From NCBI GenBank assembly GCA_039980135.1, contig JBDXCV010000002.1:1-64000 (forward strand): a DNA stretch of 64,000 bases, given 5' to 3'. Both the position numbers and the translations under genes were made by a program. The notes beneath the pieces were generated by a model. The model was not told the origin of the DNA. It worked only from the letters and a program-made list of their open reading frames with translations, and searched no databases. Below are positions 45,585-55,877 of the stretch, piece after piece. How positions within the stretch are numbered: the stretch's first letter is position 1; every line of letters starts with the position of its first letter. This DNA is from Alphaproteobacteria bacterium (lineage in GTDB: Bacteria; Pseudomonadota; Alphaproteobacteria; UBA6615).

Positions 45585-48500
45585 GCGGGCTGAGGTCCGG
45601 ATAGGGCGTCCCGGCGCGCCTGACGCCGGGCGATGAAATTCTCTCGTAACATCAAGGCGCTGGGCGTGATCACCAGGGTCAGAATCGTGGCAAAGGACAG
45701 GCCCGCGACAATCGCGGTTGAAAGCTGAACCCACCACTGGGTCGAAGGCGCGCCCTGACTGATTTCACGGGTGACGAAGTCGATGTTGATCTGCAGCACC
45801 ATCGGTAACAGACCCAGCACGGTGGTAACGGTTGTCAGCAGGACGGGCCGTAGACGCTGGGCGCCGGTCATCAGGATGGCATCGAGCGGGTTGGCGACCT
45901 GTTTTCGCAATCGGTCGAACGTGTCGATCAGGACAATGTTGTTGTTCACCACAATGCCGGCGAGGGCGATGACCCCGATTCCGCTCATGACGATGCCGAA
46001 GGGCTGACCGACGATCAGCAGGCCGAGCATCACGCCGACCGTGGACATGATGACGGCGGAGAGGATCAGGAAGGCGGAATAGAAGCTGTTGAACTGGGTG
46101 ACCAGAATGATCGCCATCAGGAACAGCGCGACCGCAAACGCCTTTTGCAGGAACGCCTGCGCGGCTTTCTGCTCCTCGTCCTCGCCGCGGAACTCCACCT
46201 CGACGCGCGGGTCAATACCGGCCGTGGGCAGCCAGGCCCGGATCTGTTTGACCATGTCATCGGCAAGCACGCCGGGCAGGACATCAGCCCGCACCGTCAT
46301 CACCCGGACGGCGTCCACCCGGCTCAACTGGCTGGTGAGAGGCTTGGCGACCCGTTCGACGAAATTGCTGATGGGCACGAGGCCCTCGGATGTTTGCAGG
46401 CGGATCTCATCGAGTTGGTTGATCGTGCGGTCGTTGTAGGGATAGCGCGCCACGATATCGATTTCGTCGTCGCTGTCGTCGGGCCGGTAGTCGGTGATTT
46501 TCATGCCGTTGGTGACAAATTTGACCGCGTTGCCGACCATCGTGACGTCGGCGCCGAACTTGGCGGCCTCGGCGCGATCGACATTGATCTCCCATTCGAT
46601 ACCGGGCAGGGGACGGCTGTCTTCCACATCCTTCAGGCCCTGCAGGGTGTCGACGAAAGCGCGCACCTTCGCCACTTCGCTTTCGAGGAGGTCGGGGTTG
46701 CGGGAACTCAGCTGGACCTGGACCGGTTTGCCCACCGGCGGGCCGGATTCCTGTTTGCGTGTCTCGACAAGAATGCCCGCGAGGTCGCCCGAGCGGGCGA
46801 TGATATCTGCGAGGATGATGTCCGCGGGGCGACGTTGGTCCCAGTCCGCGAATTCGACGCTGATCGTGCCGATCACGTCTTCGGCCACGTCTTCCTGTTG
46901 CTGGTCGGGGTTGCCGGACAGGGAATAGACCGAATCGAACTCGCCGCGCTCGGCCTGGAGTTCCAGGATGCGTTTCTCGACATCGCCGACGAGGGACGCC
47001 TTCTCCGATACCGACAGATTGCCGCGGGCGTGGATCTGGACGGCGGCCTGTTCGGGCTCGACGCTGGGGAAGAACTCGACGCCCTTGCCCAGCGCGCCAT
47101 ACAGCACCCACGAGCCGATCAGCGTCGCGAAGGCCAGCGACAAGATGATGGCGGGGCGTTTCAGAGCGCTGCGCAGCACGCCCACATAGGCGGCCGTGAC
47201 ACCGGTAAGTGATGCCAAATCGACGCCGTCATCGTCACCACGGGTGCCGGCCTCGCCGTCATTCCTTCCTCTGGCTGCACTGGCGCCGGCGGGTGCCATG
47301 GGGCGCGACAGTCCGCGCTCGACGATGGTCGCCAGGCGAAGGCCGAGCCAGCCGCCGCCGACAGCCCCTGCCGCTCCGGGCAGGATCGTTGCCAGTAAGG
47401 GCGCGAAACCCGGCGCGGTCGTGTCACCAATGGTCGCCCACAGGATTGCGTTGCCGATGGCGCTGCCGAGGATGGCGCCCAACGCGGTTGCACCGATCAG
47501 GATGACGTAGCGCGAGACGGTCGCGAAATTTGCCCCGAGAACGGGGACAAACAACAATGCCATCGCCAGAGACGCCGTCAGCGTGGCGACGAGGGTGATG
47601 GGCAGAAACTTCATGAACTCGCCGACAATACCCGGCCAGAACAGCAGCGGCGCGAATGCGGCCAGGGTAGTTGCGGTCGAAGCAATGATCGGCCATGCCA
47701 TGCGTTTGGCGGCCAGGCCGTAGGCGCGTTCGGGCGGTTCTCCCTCACGCAGCTTCCGGTCGGCATATTCGGTGACAACAATCGCGCCATCCACCAGCAT
47801 CCCGACGGCCAGGATGAGGGAGAAGAGGACGACGATATTCACGGTCAGGCCGAGCGCGTTGATCACCAGGATCGCCGTCAGGAATGAACCCGGGATGGCG
47901 ACCGCCACGAGTATGCCCGAGCGCAGGCCGAGCGCGCCGACAACCGCGATCATGACCAGCAGAACCGCGCTCAGGACGTTGTTCTGGAGGTCACTCAACA
48001 TGGTGCGGACCTGCACCGACTTGTCTTGCGAGAAGTTGATTGTGACGGCGTCAGGCCATTCCGTGCTCTCGGTGAGCACGATGTCGCGGACCTGTTCGAT
48101 GGTCTCGATGATGTTCGAGCCCGTCCGCTTGGAGATTTCCAGTGACACGGCGGGCTGACCGTTTACGCGGGCAACCGTATCGCGGTCGCGGAAGGTCCGG
48201 CGCACGGAGGTCAGGTCACGAAACGTCACCTTGGCGTTGTCGTTCACTTTCACCGGGAGGTTGAGAATGTCGTTCACATTCTCGATCAGTCCGGGGACCT
48301 TGATGGCGAATCGCCCCTGACCGGTGTCGATCGCGCCGGCGGCAACGAGCTGGTTCGAGCGTGACAGGAGCTCAAGCAGGGCTGCGGGGTCGACGTTGTA
48401 GCTTTCGAGAAGCTGTGGCTCGACCACTATTTCGACAAGTTCGTCGCGGTCGCCGCCGATTTTCGCTTCAAGCACTTCGGGGATGGCCTCGACCGAATCC

Positions 48501-48979
48501 TGCAGATCGCGCGCCAGGCGCATCAGCGTGCGTTCGGGTACATCGCCCGAAAGGGTGACGACGAGAACCGGGAACAGGCTCAGATTGACCTCGTTGACGG
48601 TGGGCTCGTCGGTGTCGTCGGGCAGCTCGGGGCGGACGAGATCCACCTTCTCGCGGACGTCGTCGATCGCGGTGTCGGGATTGAACCCGGCCTCGAACTC
48701 GAGAACCACGTTGCCGCCGCCGAGATACGAGGTGGCTCTCAGCTCCTTGATGCCCTCGATCGAGCGCATTTCCGCCTCCATCGGGCGGACGAGCAATCGC
48801 TCGGCATCTTCGGGCGAGATTCCCTCATGGTGCATGGAAACGTAGATGATCGGGATATTGACGTCCGGTTCGGCTTCCTTGGGGATGGCGACAAACGAGA
48901 ACGCGCCCGCGATTAGCAGGAGAACCAGGGTGGCGAGGACCGTTCGTGAACGGTTGAGGCCGGCGTCGATCAGGCTCAT
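45581..48979 (-). CDS. RND efflux transporter, inner-membrane permease
   Basis: An AcrB/HAE1-type resistance-nodulation-division pump of 1132 residues. Two halves each have a large periplasmic porter domain and six membrane segments. In the proton-relay helix (LAVGMLVDGAIVVTEYADR, about residues 390-408) the first Asp (397) is kept and the second is Gly. A hydrophobic Gly/Ala-rich insertion with an acidic loop (about 488-590) sits between the halves and may add membrane helices. Overlaps the MFP gene by 4 bp; last gene of the PadR-MFP-RND operon. Confidence 0.94.
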   Translation of the reverse strand: MSLIDAGLNRSRTVLATLVLLLIAGAFSFVAIPKEAEPDVNIPIIYVSMHHEGISPEDAERLLVRPMEAEMRSIEGIKELRATSYLGGGNVVLEFEAGFNPDTAIDDVREKVDLVRPELPDDTDEPTVNEVNLSLFPVLVVTLSGDVPERTLMRLARDLQDSVEAIPEVLEAKIGGDRDELVEIVVEPQLLESYNVDPAALLELLSRSNQLVAAGAIDTGQGRFAIKVPGLIENVNDILNLPVKVNDNAKVTFRDLTSVRRTFRDRDTVARVNGQPAVSLEISKRTGSNIIETIEQVRDIVLTESTEWPDAVTINFSQDKSVQVRTMLSDLQNNVLSAVLLVMIAVVGALGLRSGILVAVAIPGSFLTAILVINALGLTVNIVVLFSLILAVGMLVDGAIVVTEYADRKLREGEPPERAYGLAAKRMAWPIIASTATTLAAFAPLLFWPGIVGEFMKFLPITLVATLTASLAMALLFVPVLGANFATVSRYVILIGATALGAILGSAIGNAILWATIGDTTAPGFAPLLATILPGAAGAVGGGWLGLRLATIVERGLSRPMAPAGASAARGRNDGEAGTRGDDDGVDLASLTGVTAAYVGVLRSALKRPAIILSLAFATLIGSWVLYGALGKGVEFFPSVEPEQAAVQIHARGNLSVSEKASLVGDVEKRILELQAERGEFDSVYSLSGNPDQQQEDVAEDVIGTISVEFADWDQRRPADIILADIIARSGDLAGILVETRKQESGPPVGKPVQVQLSSRNPDLLESEVAKVRAFVDTLQGLKDVEDSRPLPGIEWEINVDRAEAAKFGADVTMVGNAVKFVTNGMKITDYRPDDSDDEIDIVARYPYNDRTINQLDEIRLQTSEGLVPISNFVERVAKPLTSQLSRVDAVRVMTVRADVLPGVLADDMVKQIRAWLPTAGIDPRVEVEFRGEDEEQKAAQAFLQKAFAVALFLMAIILVTQFNSFYSAFLILSAVIMSTVGVMLGLLIVGQPFGIVMSGIGVIALAGIVVNNNIVLIDTFDRLRKQVANPLDAILMTGAQRLRPVLLTTVTTVLGLLPMVLQINIDFVTREISQGAPSTQWWVQLSTAIVAGLSFATILTLVITPSALMLRENFIARRQARRDALSGPQPA

Positions 48980-50082
48980 ATGTTGTCCGCTCCCACGATG
49001 CGCGGCTTGCCCGCAACGGGTTCGACCCGTTCGCCGTCGAGCACAAATTCCTGGCCGACCGTGATCAAGCGGATGTTCCGGGGCAGCCCGCCCAGCCAGA
49101 CGCCGTCGGGTTCATCGGCGATGATCTCGACGGGCCGGAACGACACCATGTTGTCGGGCGTCACCAGTTTCACGCCCACGATGCCCTCGTCGTTGAGGGT
49201 CAGCGTGGAGGGTGTTACGAAATGGGCATCGGCTTCGCTGACCGGGATTTCGATTTCGGCCGTGATCCCGTCGCGGATCGAGACGTCCGCGTTGGGAATT
49301 TCCAGCTCGACGCGATAGGTCCGGGTGCTTGGTTCGGCGACGGGTGCGACGAAGCGGATGATGCCGTCACGCTCGGTCCCGTCGATGAGCCGGACGATGC
49401 CCGGCATGCCTTCATGCAGGCTGTTCACCTGACGCTCGCTGACATTGCCGACCACGAGAATCGGGTCGAGGTCCACTACGGTTGCCGCGATATCGCCGAC
49501 CTGAACATAGTCCCCCAGTTCGATGTGTCCTGAATCGACCATGCCGTCGAACGGCGCGCGGAAAGTGGTGCGCGCGATATCGACTTCAATCTGTTCAACG
49601 ACCGCGCGCGCGCCGTCTAGCCGGGCCTGCGCGGCGGCCTCCTCGGTTTCGGAACGGAATCCTTTTTGTCTCAGTGATTGCGCCGCCGTGAACTCGATCT
49701 CGCGTTGCCGGAGCGAGGCCTTCGCTTCTGCGAGTTTGGCGGTGCGGTCATCGAGGCGCAGCCGCGCGATGGGGGCGCCTTTTTCGACATTGTCGCCGCG
49801 TTGGCGCAGTAGTTCCCGGACCTGTCCTTCGGTCTCGGCCCGGATCTGAACCTTGCGCGATGCCTCGGTGCGGCCCGTGACATCGACCCGTTCGACACGC
49901 ATGACGGCTTCAAGGTCCGCAACGCGAACCCGCATCGGGGCTTTATTCACCTCGGCGGATGGTGGGGAGACCGCGTCGCTGCCGGTAGTCACTGCCGCCT
50001 CGTCGGAACCGAACTGGCCCGATGCGATCCAGCCGACGCCGATGACGGCGAGGATGAGGGCTGTGATGATGGATTTACGCAT
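48976..50082 (-). CDS. RND efflux membrane fusion protein
   Basis: A periplasmic adaptor of 368 residues linking the RND pump to an outer-membrane channel. It has an N-terminal membrane/signal segment (about 6-24), a lipoyl/hairpin region (VTGRTEASRKVQIRAETEGQVRELLRQRGDNVEKGAPIARL), a coiled-coil hairpin (about 110-170), and a beta-barrel (DIARTTFRAPFDGMVDSGHIELGDYVQVGD). It follows padR by 37 bp and overlaps the pump gene (ATGA). No outer-membrane channel gene is in the operon. Confidence 0.94.
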   Translation of the reverse strand: MRKSIITALILAVIGVGWIASGQFGSDEAAVTTGSDAVSPPSAEVNKAPMRVRVADLEAVMRVERVDVTGRTEASRKVQIRAETEGQVRELLRQRGDNVEKGAPIARLRLDDRTAKLAEAKASLRQREIEFTAAQSLRQKGFRSETEEAAAQARLDGARAVVEQIEVDIARTTFRAPFDGMVDSGHIELGDYVQVGDIAATVVDLDPILVVGNVSERQVNSLHEGMPGIVRLIDGTERDGIIRFVAPVAEPSTRTYRVELEIPNADVSIRDGITAEIEIPVSEADAHFVTPSTLTLNDEGIVGVKLVTPDNMVSFRPVEIIADEPDGVWLGGLPRNIRLITVGQEFVLDGERVEPVAGKPRIVGADNI

Positions 50083-50119
50083 TATGCTTTCCAGGTTGTT
50101 CGGCTGTTTGTTCCGCTAT

Positions 50120-50665
50120 CTATTCCGCGACGGCGCGAGAGGGCGCCAGGGCGGCGGCGACGAGCTGGTGGCGATTGTCTTCGATATAGTCGGCCATGGC
50201 GCGCTGGACGGTGGCGGCGAATCCGTTGACGAATTCTTCGCCCACGCTTTCGAAACCGCCCGACGCGCGTGTCTGGATCCGTGCCAAACTGGCTTGAATC
50301 TCCTCCATACGCGCATCGATCATGGAGTTAATGACGGACGGCGGCAGAATGTCGGCAAACAACATTCGAAACAGGAAGTCGGATCTGACGCGGTCGGATT
50401 CCGTCGGGTCCTGCAGGGCGTTGAGCAACGCGAGCCGGCCGTCGGATGTCAGCCGGTAAACCTTCTTGTCGGGTCGGCCTTCCTGGGCAAGCTCGGTAAC
50501 CGAAACCAGCCCGTCGTCCCGCAATCGGGACAAGGCGGGGTAGATCGAGCTGAAACCGATATCCTGAATATGGCCGAACGGCCCTTCCTCTACGGATTTC
50601 CGGATTTCATAGCCCGATGCTTCGCCCTGGCTCAATACGGCCAGACAAACGGTTTTTGCGTCCAT
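50120..50665 (-). CDS. PadR-family transcriptional regulator
   Basis: A 181-residue regulator with the PadR winged-helix domain at the N-terminus (LAVLSQGEASGYEIRKSVEEGPFGHIQDIGFSSIYPALSRLRDDGLVS...GRPDKKVYRLTSDGRLAL), followed by a helical dimerisation part. It probably represses the operon it heads (padR-MFP-RND) and is induced by a substrate of the pump. An AT-rich operator-like repeat lies just upstream. Confidence 0.93.
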   Translation of the reverse strand: MDAKTVCLAVLSQGEASGYEIRKSVEEGPFGHIQDIGFSSIYPALSRLRDDGLVSVTELAQEGRPDKKVYRLTSDGRLALLNALQDPTESDRVRSDFLFRMLFADILPPSVINSMIDARMEEIQASLARIQTRASGGFESVGEEFVNGFAATVQRAMADYIEDNRHQLVAAALAPSRAVAE

Positions 50666-50705
50666 ATCAACTCTCGATGTCCTACTGCAGCGAGCCGGAC
50701 AATCT

Positions 50706-50750
50706 CATATGATATGATACAAAACAATATATATCATTTTGTAATATATA
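50706..50750. promoter_or_regulatory. AT-rich inverted-repeat operator before padR
   Basis: An AT-rich stretch unlike the surrounding sequence. TACAAAA (50718-50724) and TTTTGTA (50737-50743) form a 7-12-7 inverted repeat, and ATGATA/TATCAT arms are nested in it. It lies about 50 bp upstream of padR. PadR proteins often bind such AT-rich repeats to repress their own operon; this is inferred. Confidence 0.6.
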
Positions 50751-50891
50751 ACGCGAGCCAATCCCCTTGAGCAATTCCGAGTTACGCCGGCAAGGGTATG
50801 CAGCTTGAAACAGTTTCCGAATAGCAGGGCGCGGCAAACTCGACGGGAATTTGCCGCGCATGCACAGCTGACGTTGCGGCTTTGCGCGCGC

Positions 50892-51779
50892 CTACGTCAG
50901 ATATTTGTTGAACCAGTCCACGGTGCGCGACCAGGCCAAATCGGCGTTGGCCTCGTCGTAGCGCGGGGTCGAATCGTTGTGGAAGCCATGATTGGCCCCG
51001 GCATAGATGTGACCCTCGAAAGTCTTGCCCTGGGATTTCAGCGCCGCTTCGTATTCGGGCCAGCCGGCATTGATCCGCGTGTCGAGCTCGCCATAGTGAA
51101 GCAGCAGCGGCGCCTGAATCTTGGCGACATCGGCGGTCTTCGCCTGGCGACCGTAGAACGGTACAGACGCGTTGAGTTCGGGATAGGCGACCGCAAGCGC
51201 ATTGCAAACACCGCCGCCATAGCAGAAGCCGACGCTGCCGACCTTGCCGGTGGAATCGTCTCGCGCGGCGAGATGTTCGTAGCCGGCGAAGAAGTCATTC
51301 ATCAGTTTCGTACCGTCGACCTTCTTCTGGAGATCCCGCCCTTCCGCGTCATTGCCCGGGTAACCGCCGACGGATGTCAGGCCGTCGGGCGCCAGCGCCA
51401 TGAACCCGGCTTTGGCGACGCGGCGCGCGACATCCTCGATATAGGGGTTAAGACCGCGATTCTCGTGAATGACGAGAACGGCGGGCAGTTTTCCCGTGGC
51501 TTTGGACGGGCGTACGACATAACCGCGGACGTCGCCGTTGCCGTTGGGTGAGTTGTAGGTTTCGTAGCTTGCCGTGATGTCGGGATCGTTGAACGATACC
51601 TGTTCGGCCATCGCATAGTCCGGCTTGAGCATGTTGAACAGGCCGAGTGCGGTGACGCCACCGACGGCGTACTTGCCGGCGCGGTCGAGGAACTCGCGCT
51701 TGGTCAGGCCGCCATGCACATAGAAATCGTAAAGCTCGAGGAGTCCCTGGTCGAAATCCTTGGCGGTCATTCGTGTCAT
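50892..51779 (-). CDS. Dienelactone hydrolase family protein
   Basis: A 295-residue alpha/beta hydrolase with the dienelactone-hydrolase set: HENRGL (Glu), nucleophile Cys in GFCYGGG (about residue 177), Asp in ELDTRINAGWP and His in ANHGFHND. An N-terminal extension with TKREFLDRAGKYAVGGVTALGL looks like a Tat-type signal with KR for RR. The ATG at 51779 is chosen over the TTG just before it. Substrate unknown. It is alone between the efflux operon and the tRNA region. Confidence 0.9.
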   Translation of the reverse strand: MTRMTAKDFDQGLLELYDFYVHGGLTKREFLDRAGKYAVGGVTALGLFNMLKPDYAMAEQVSFNDPDITASYETYNSPNGNGDVRGYVVRPSKATGKLPAVLVIHENRGLNPYIEDVARRVAKAGFMALAPDGLTSVGGYPGNDAEGRDLQKKVDGTKLMNDFFAGYEHLAARDDSTGKVGSVGFCYGGGVCNALAVAYPELNASVPFYGRQAKTADVAKIQAPLLLHYGELDTRINAGWPEYEAALKSQGKTFEGHIYAGANHGFHNDSTPRYDEANADLAWSRTVDWFNKYLT

Positions 51780-51827
51780 CAATCTTGCCCCTAATGTTGG
51801 ATACAGGTTGTCATCTTACCCGACCTG

Positions 51828-51902
51828 GAACCGGCAAGCGTTCAGATCAACTGGAAATTGACGTTATCCACTCGATCTTGAACCGGCAAGCGTTCAGATC
51901 AA
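51828..51902. repeat. 23-bp perfect direct repeat
   Basis: Two identical 23-bp copies (51828-51850 and 51880-51902) begin GAACCGGCAAGCG and end TTCAGATCAA, spaced 52 bp start to start. They lie between the hydrolase start and tRNA-Gln, about 115 bp before the tRNA 3' end. No gene or stem-loop accounts for them. Confidence 0.85.
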
Positions 51903-52017
51903 ATCCAAAAAACTGGTTATCGCGAGATTGTTACGGTCGATTTCGGCGTGCGAATACATGCGTCCGTTTCGGCAGCTGCGAACATGCAAAGTTCGGGATG
52001 CTGTGGCGCGAAATGGC

Positions 52018-52091
52018 TGGCTGGGGGAGAAGGATTCGAACCCTCACTGGCGGAGTCAGAGTCCGCTGTCCTACCATTAGACGATCCCCCA
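52018..52091 (-). tRNA. tRNA-Gln (anticodon CTG)
   Basis: On the minus strand 74 nt fold as a tRNA: acceptor TGGGGGA/TCCCCCA with discriminator G and encoded CCA, D-arm with TAATGGTA, anticodon stem GCGGA/TCCGC with loop CTCTGAC giving anticodon CTG, and T-arm GAGGGTTCGAATCCTTC. CTG reads CAG codons, hence glutamine. The encoded CCA and intact stems suggest a working gene. Confidence 0.95.
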
Positions 52092-52139
52092 ATGGCCAAC
52101 TGGGCGCGGTCTTTAGCATACCTGCGCCAGCGTGTGTAG

Positions 52140-52424
52140 ATGAACAAGGTGGCACAGAAAAATTATCGACTGATTGACGAAACCGGGCGTGCCTATGAAA
52201 GCGCTAAACCGGGCGCTCTCGGCGGGCACCGGCGGACCCGGATCTATGGGCGGCTCGACTGTCCCAATGCCCTGCGCTGGCTGGCGAAGGGGCACTACGC
52301 GCCACAGCGGGTGTTTTTTGCCGATGAGGGTACCGCGCGGAAAGCGGGGTATCGCGCGTGCGCGATCTGCATGCCGGCGGCCTATCGCGCCTGGAAGCGG
52401 CGGCGGCCCGGGGAGGGTTCCTGA
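52140..52424 (+). CDS. Small Ada-like metal-binding protein
   Basis: A 94-residue protein matching the zinc-binding domain of Ada: RIYGRLDCPNALRWLAKGHYAPQRVFFADEGTARKAGYRACAICMP. Three Cys (positions about 41, 74, 77) fit the Ada metal site, which normally has four. The DNA-repair methyltransferase part is absent. It may be a standalone damage- or methyl-responsive domain, or simply structural. Confidence 0.85.
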   Translation: MNKVAQKNYRLIDETGRAYESAKPGALGGHRRTRIYGRLDCPNALRWLAKGHYAPQRVFFADEGTARKAGYRACAICMPAAYRAWKRRRPGEGS

Positions 52425-52485
52425 TCGCGCACGGCCCGTGTAGATTCAATCGCTTGGGATTGCATCCATCCCGTCGTTGGAGAAC

Positions 52486-53571
52486 ATGGTGGCATCGAGA
52501 CGCGCCAGACACGCACACAGTAAGAACGGTCAGCGCCGCGACGGACGCTGGCGGCATGTCTATGGTGCGCTTGATCTCGGAACCAACAATTGCCGTCTGC
52601 TGGTGGCGAAGCCCAATCAGGACGGGTTTCAGGTGATCGATGCGTTCTCACGGATCGTGCGGTTGGGCGAGGGCCTCGGGAATTCGAGCATACTTTCCGA
52701 ACATGCGATGGATCGCACCATGGAGGCGTTGCATGTGTGCCGCTCGAAGGTCGAGCGCAATGGCGTGACCCGGCTCCGCGCAGTGGCGACCGAGGCGTGC
52801 CGCCGGGCGGACAATGGCGCGGAATTCATCGAGCGGGTGCGCGCCGAAGCCAATATCGATCTCGAGGTGATTGCGGCCGATGAAGAAGCCGAACTGGCCT
52901 TGATTGGCTGTTCACCGCTCTACGATGCGCCACAGGGTGACAAGGCATACGCGCTGTTGTTCGACATCGGTGGCGGCAGCACCCAGATCACCTGGCTCAA
53001 GCTGCACCATCCGGCGGGGACAGCAAATCAGGTCGATACCGAAATCATCGACTGCATCTCGGTGCCGTGCGGCGTGGTGACCCTCAGCGAACGGTTCGGC
53101 TGCGGCGAAGACGAAGAAGGCCGGGCGTCACCGGAGTTGTACCGCCAGATTTGCGAGCATGTCCGCGATCTGCTGACGGCGTTCGATGTGCGGCACAATA
53201 TTTCGAAACTCGTGGCGGACGGCGCCGTCCAGATGGTTGGCACCTCGGGCACCGTGACGACGCTGACGGGTGTGTTTCTCAAGCTGCCGCGTTACAACCG
53301 CGATCGCGTTGATGGTCGCGAGCTCAACTTTGCAGAGCTGGGCAGCGCGCGTGATCATCTCCTGGGCCTCGACCGACGCAACCGCGCGGCGCACCCCTGT
53401 ATCGGGCCCGAACGCGCCGATCTCGTCGTTTCCGGATGCGCTGTGCTGGATGCCATTTGCGGGCTTTGGCCCGTCGGCCGGCTTCGCGTTGCCGACCGGG
53501 GACTGCGCGAAGGCATTCTCCACGGCCTGATGCGCTCCGCCGACGGCGAAGCAATACAGACCGGAGCCTGA
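52486..53571 (+). CDS. Ppx/GppA phosphatase family protein
   Basis: An exopolyphosphatase/pppGpp phosphatase of the sugar-kinase/ASKHA fold, about 361 residues. Phosphate-binding motifs YGALDLGTNNCRLLVA and LLFDIGGGSTQITW are seen, plus TSGTVTTLTG and EGILHGLM. The ATG at 52486 (GGAGA just upstream) is chosen; a GTG at 52489 and a TTG at 52477 are alternatives. It precedes rlmE by 7 bp, a common alphaproteobacterial pair. Confidence 0.93.
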   Translation: MVASRRARHAHSKNGQRRDGRWRHVYGALDLGTNNCRLLVAKPNQDGFQVIDAFSRIVRLGEGLGNSSILSEHAMDRTMEALHVCRSKVERNGVTRLRAVATEACRRADNGAEFIERVRAEANIDLEVIAADEEAELALIGCSPLYDAPQGDKAYALLFDIGGGSTQITWLKLHHPAGTANQVDTEIIDCISVPCGVVTLSERFGCGEDEEGRASPELYRQICEHVRDLLTAFDVRHNISKLVADGAVQMVGTSGTVTTLTGVFLKLPRYNRDRVDGRELNFAELGSARDHLLGLDRRNRAAHPCIGPERADLVVSGCAVLDAICGLWPVGRLRVADRGLREGILHGLMRSADGEAIQTGA

Positions 53572-53578
53572 TCGGGCC

Positions 53579-54280
53579 ATGGCGCGGGGCCGCAAGTCAT
53601 CCGGAGACGATGGTTCGCGCATGCGCTTTGAGCGTGTGCGTTCCGCGCGCGGCCGCAGATTGTCTTCGACGCGTTGGCTGCAGCGGCAGCTGAATGACCC
53701 CTATGTGCAGGCCGCCAAGCGCGACGGCTACCGTTCGCGAGCCGCCTACAAGCTGCTGCAGATCGACGAACGGTTCGAGCTTTTGACGCCGGGCAAGCGC
53801 GTTGTCGACCTGGGGGCCGCACCCGGCGGGTGGACGCAGATCGCGGTCGACAGGGTCGGATCTCTGGATACAGCGAAATCCGTCGTCGCCATTGATATCC
53901 TCGAAATGGAGCCGCTGGCGGGGGCGGCGATCCTGGTCGGCGATATCGAGGACGAAGCCGCGGTGGCACGCCTGCGGGAGGCCATCGGGGCGCCGGTCGA
54001 TCTGGTACTCTCGGACATGGCAACTTCGACCACGGGCCATGCGTCGACAGACCATTTGCGCACTCTGGCGCTCGCGGAAGCGGCGCTTGTGTTTGCCTGT
54101 GAAGTGCTGTTGCCGGGCGGCGGGTTCGTGACCAAGGTCTTCCAGGGTGCCGACGAACCGGCGCTTTTCGATGCGATGACCGCGAAGTTCGACTCCGTGC
54201 GTCGTTTCAAGCCGAAAGCGAGCCGGAGCGACTCGGTCGAGATGTTCCTCGTCGGGACCGGCTTCAATGGCGCCGGATAA
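53579..54280 (+). CDS. rlmE: 23S rRNA U2552 2'-O-methyltransferase RlmE
   Basis: RlmE (FtsJ/RrmJ) methylates the ribose of U2552 in 23S rRNA. The 233-residue protein has the Lys of the KDKE tetrad in SRAAYKLLQIDE, SAM motif VVDLGAAPGGWTQIA, Asp in VLSDMAT, Lys in GGFVTKVFQG and Glu in SVEMFLVG. A basic N-terminal extension of about 45 residues is usual in alphaproteobacteria. It precedes guaB by about 100 bp. Confidence 0.95.
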   Translation: MARGRKSSGDDGSRMRFERVRSARGRRLSSTRWLQRQLNDPYVQAAKRDGYRSRAAYKLLQIDERFELLTPGKRVVDLGAAPGGWTQIAVDRVGSLDTAKSVVAIDILEMEPLAGAAILVGDIEDEAAVARLREAIGAPVDLVLSDMATSTTGHASTDHLRTLALAEAALVFACEVLLPGGGFVTKVFQGADEPALFDAMTAKFDSVRRFKPKASRSDSVEMFLVGTGFNGAG

Positions 54281-54365
54281 CCGGGTTTTTTCCGTCCGCC
54301 GCACGAACGCTTGTCCATGCGTGCCCCTTGTGTATATAAGCCGCGTCAACTCTCGATTCCGCTAA

Positions 54366-55838
<1,473 letters not shown>

Positions 55839-55877
55839 CCCGGGCCCCTGCCCGCGACCACGCGTGCGAAATTCTCC

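Noticed and set aside
51773-52177. 134-codon plus-strand frame
   Set aside because: It runs through the direct repeat and antisense to the tRNA-Gln gene; no family features.
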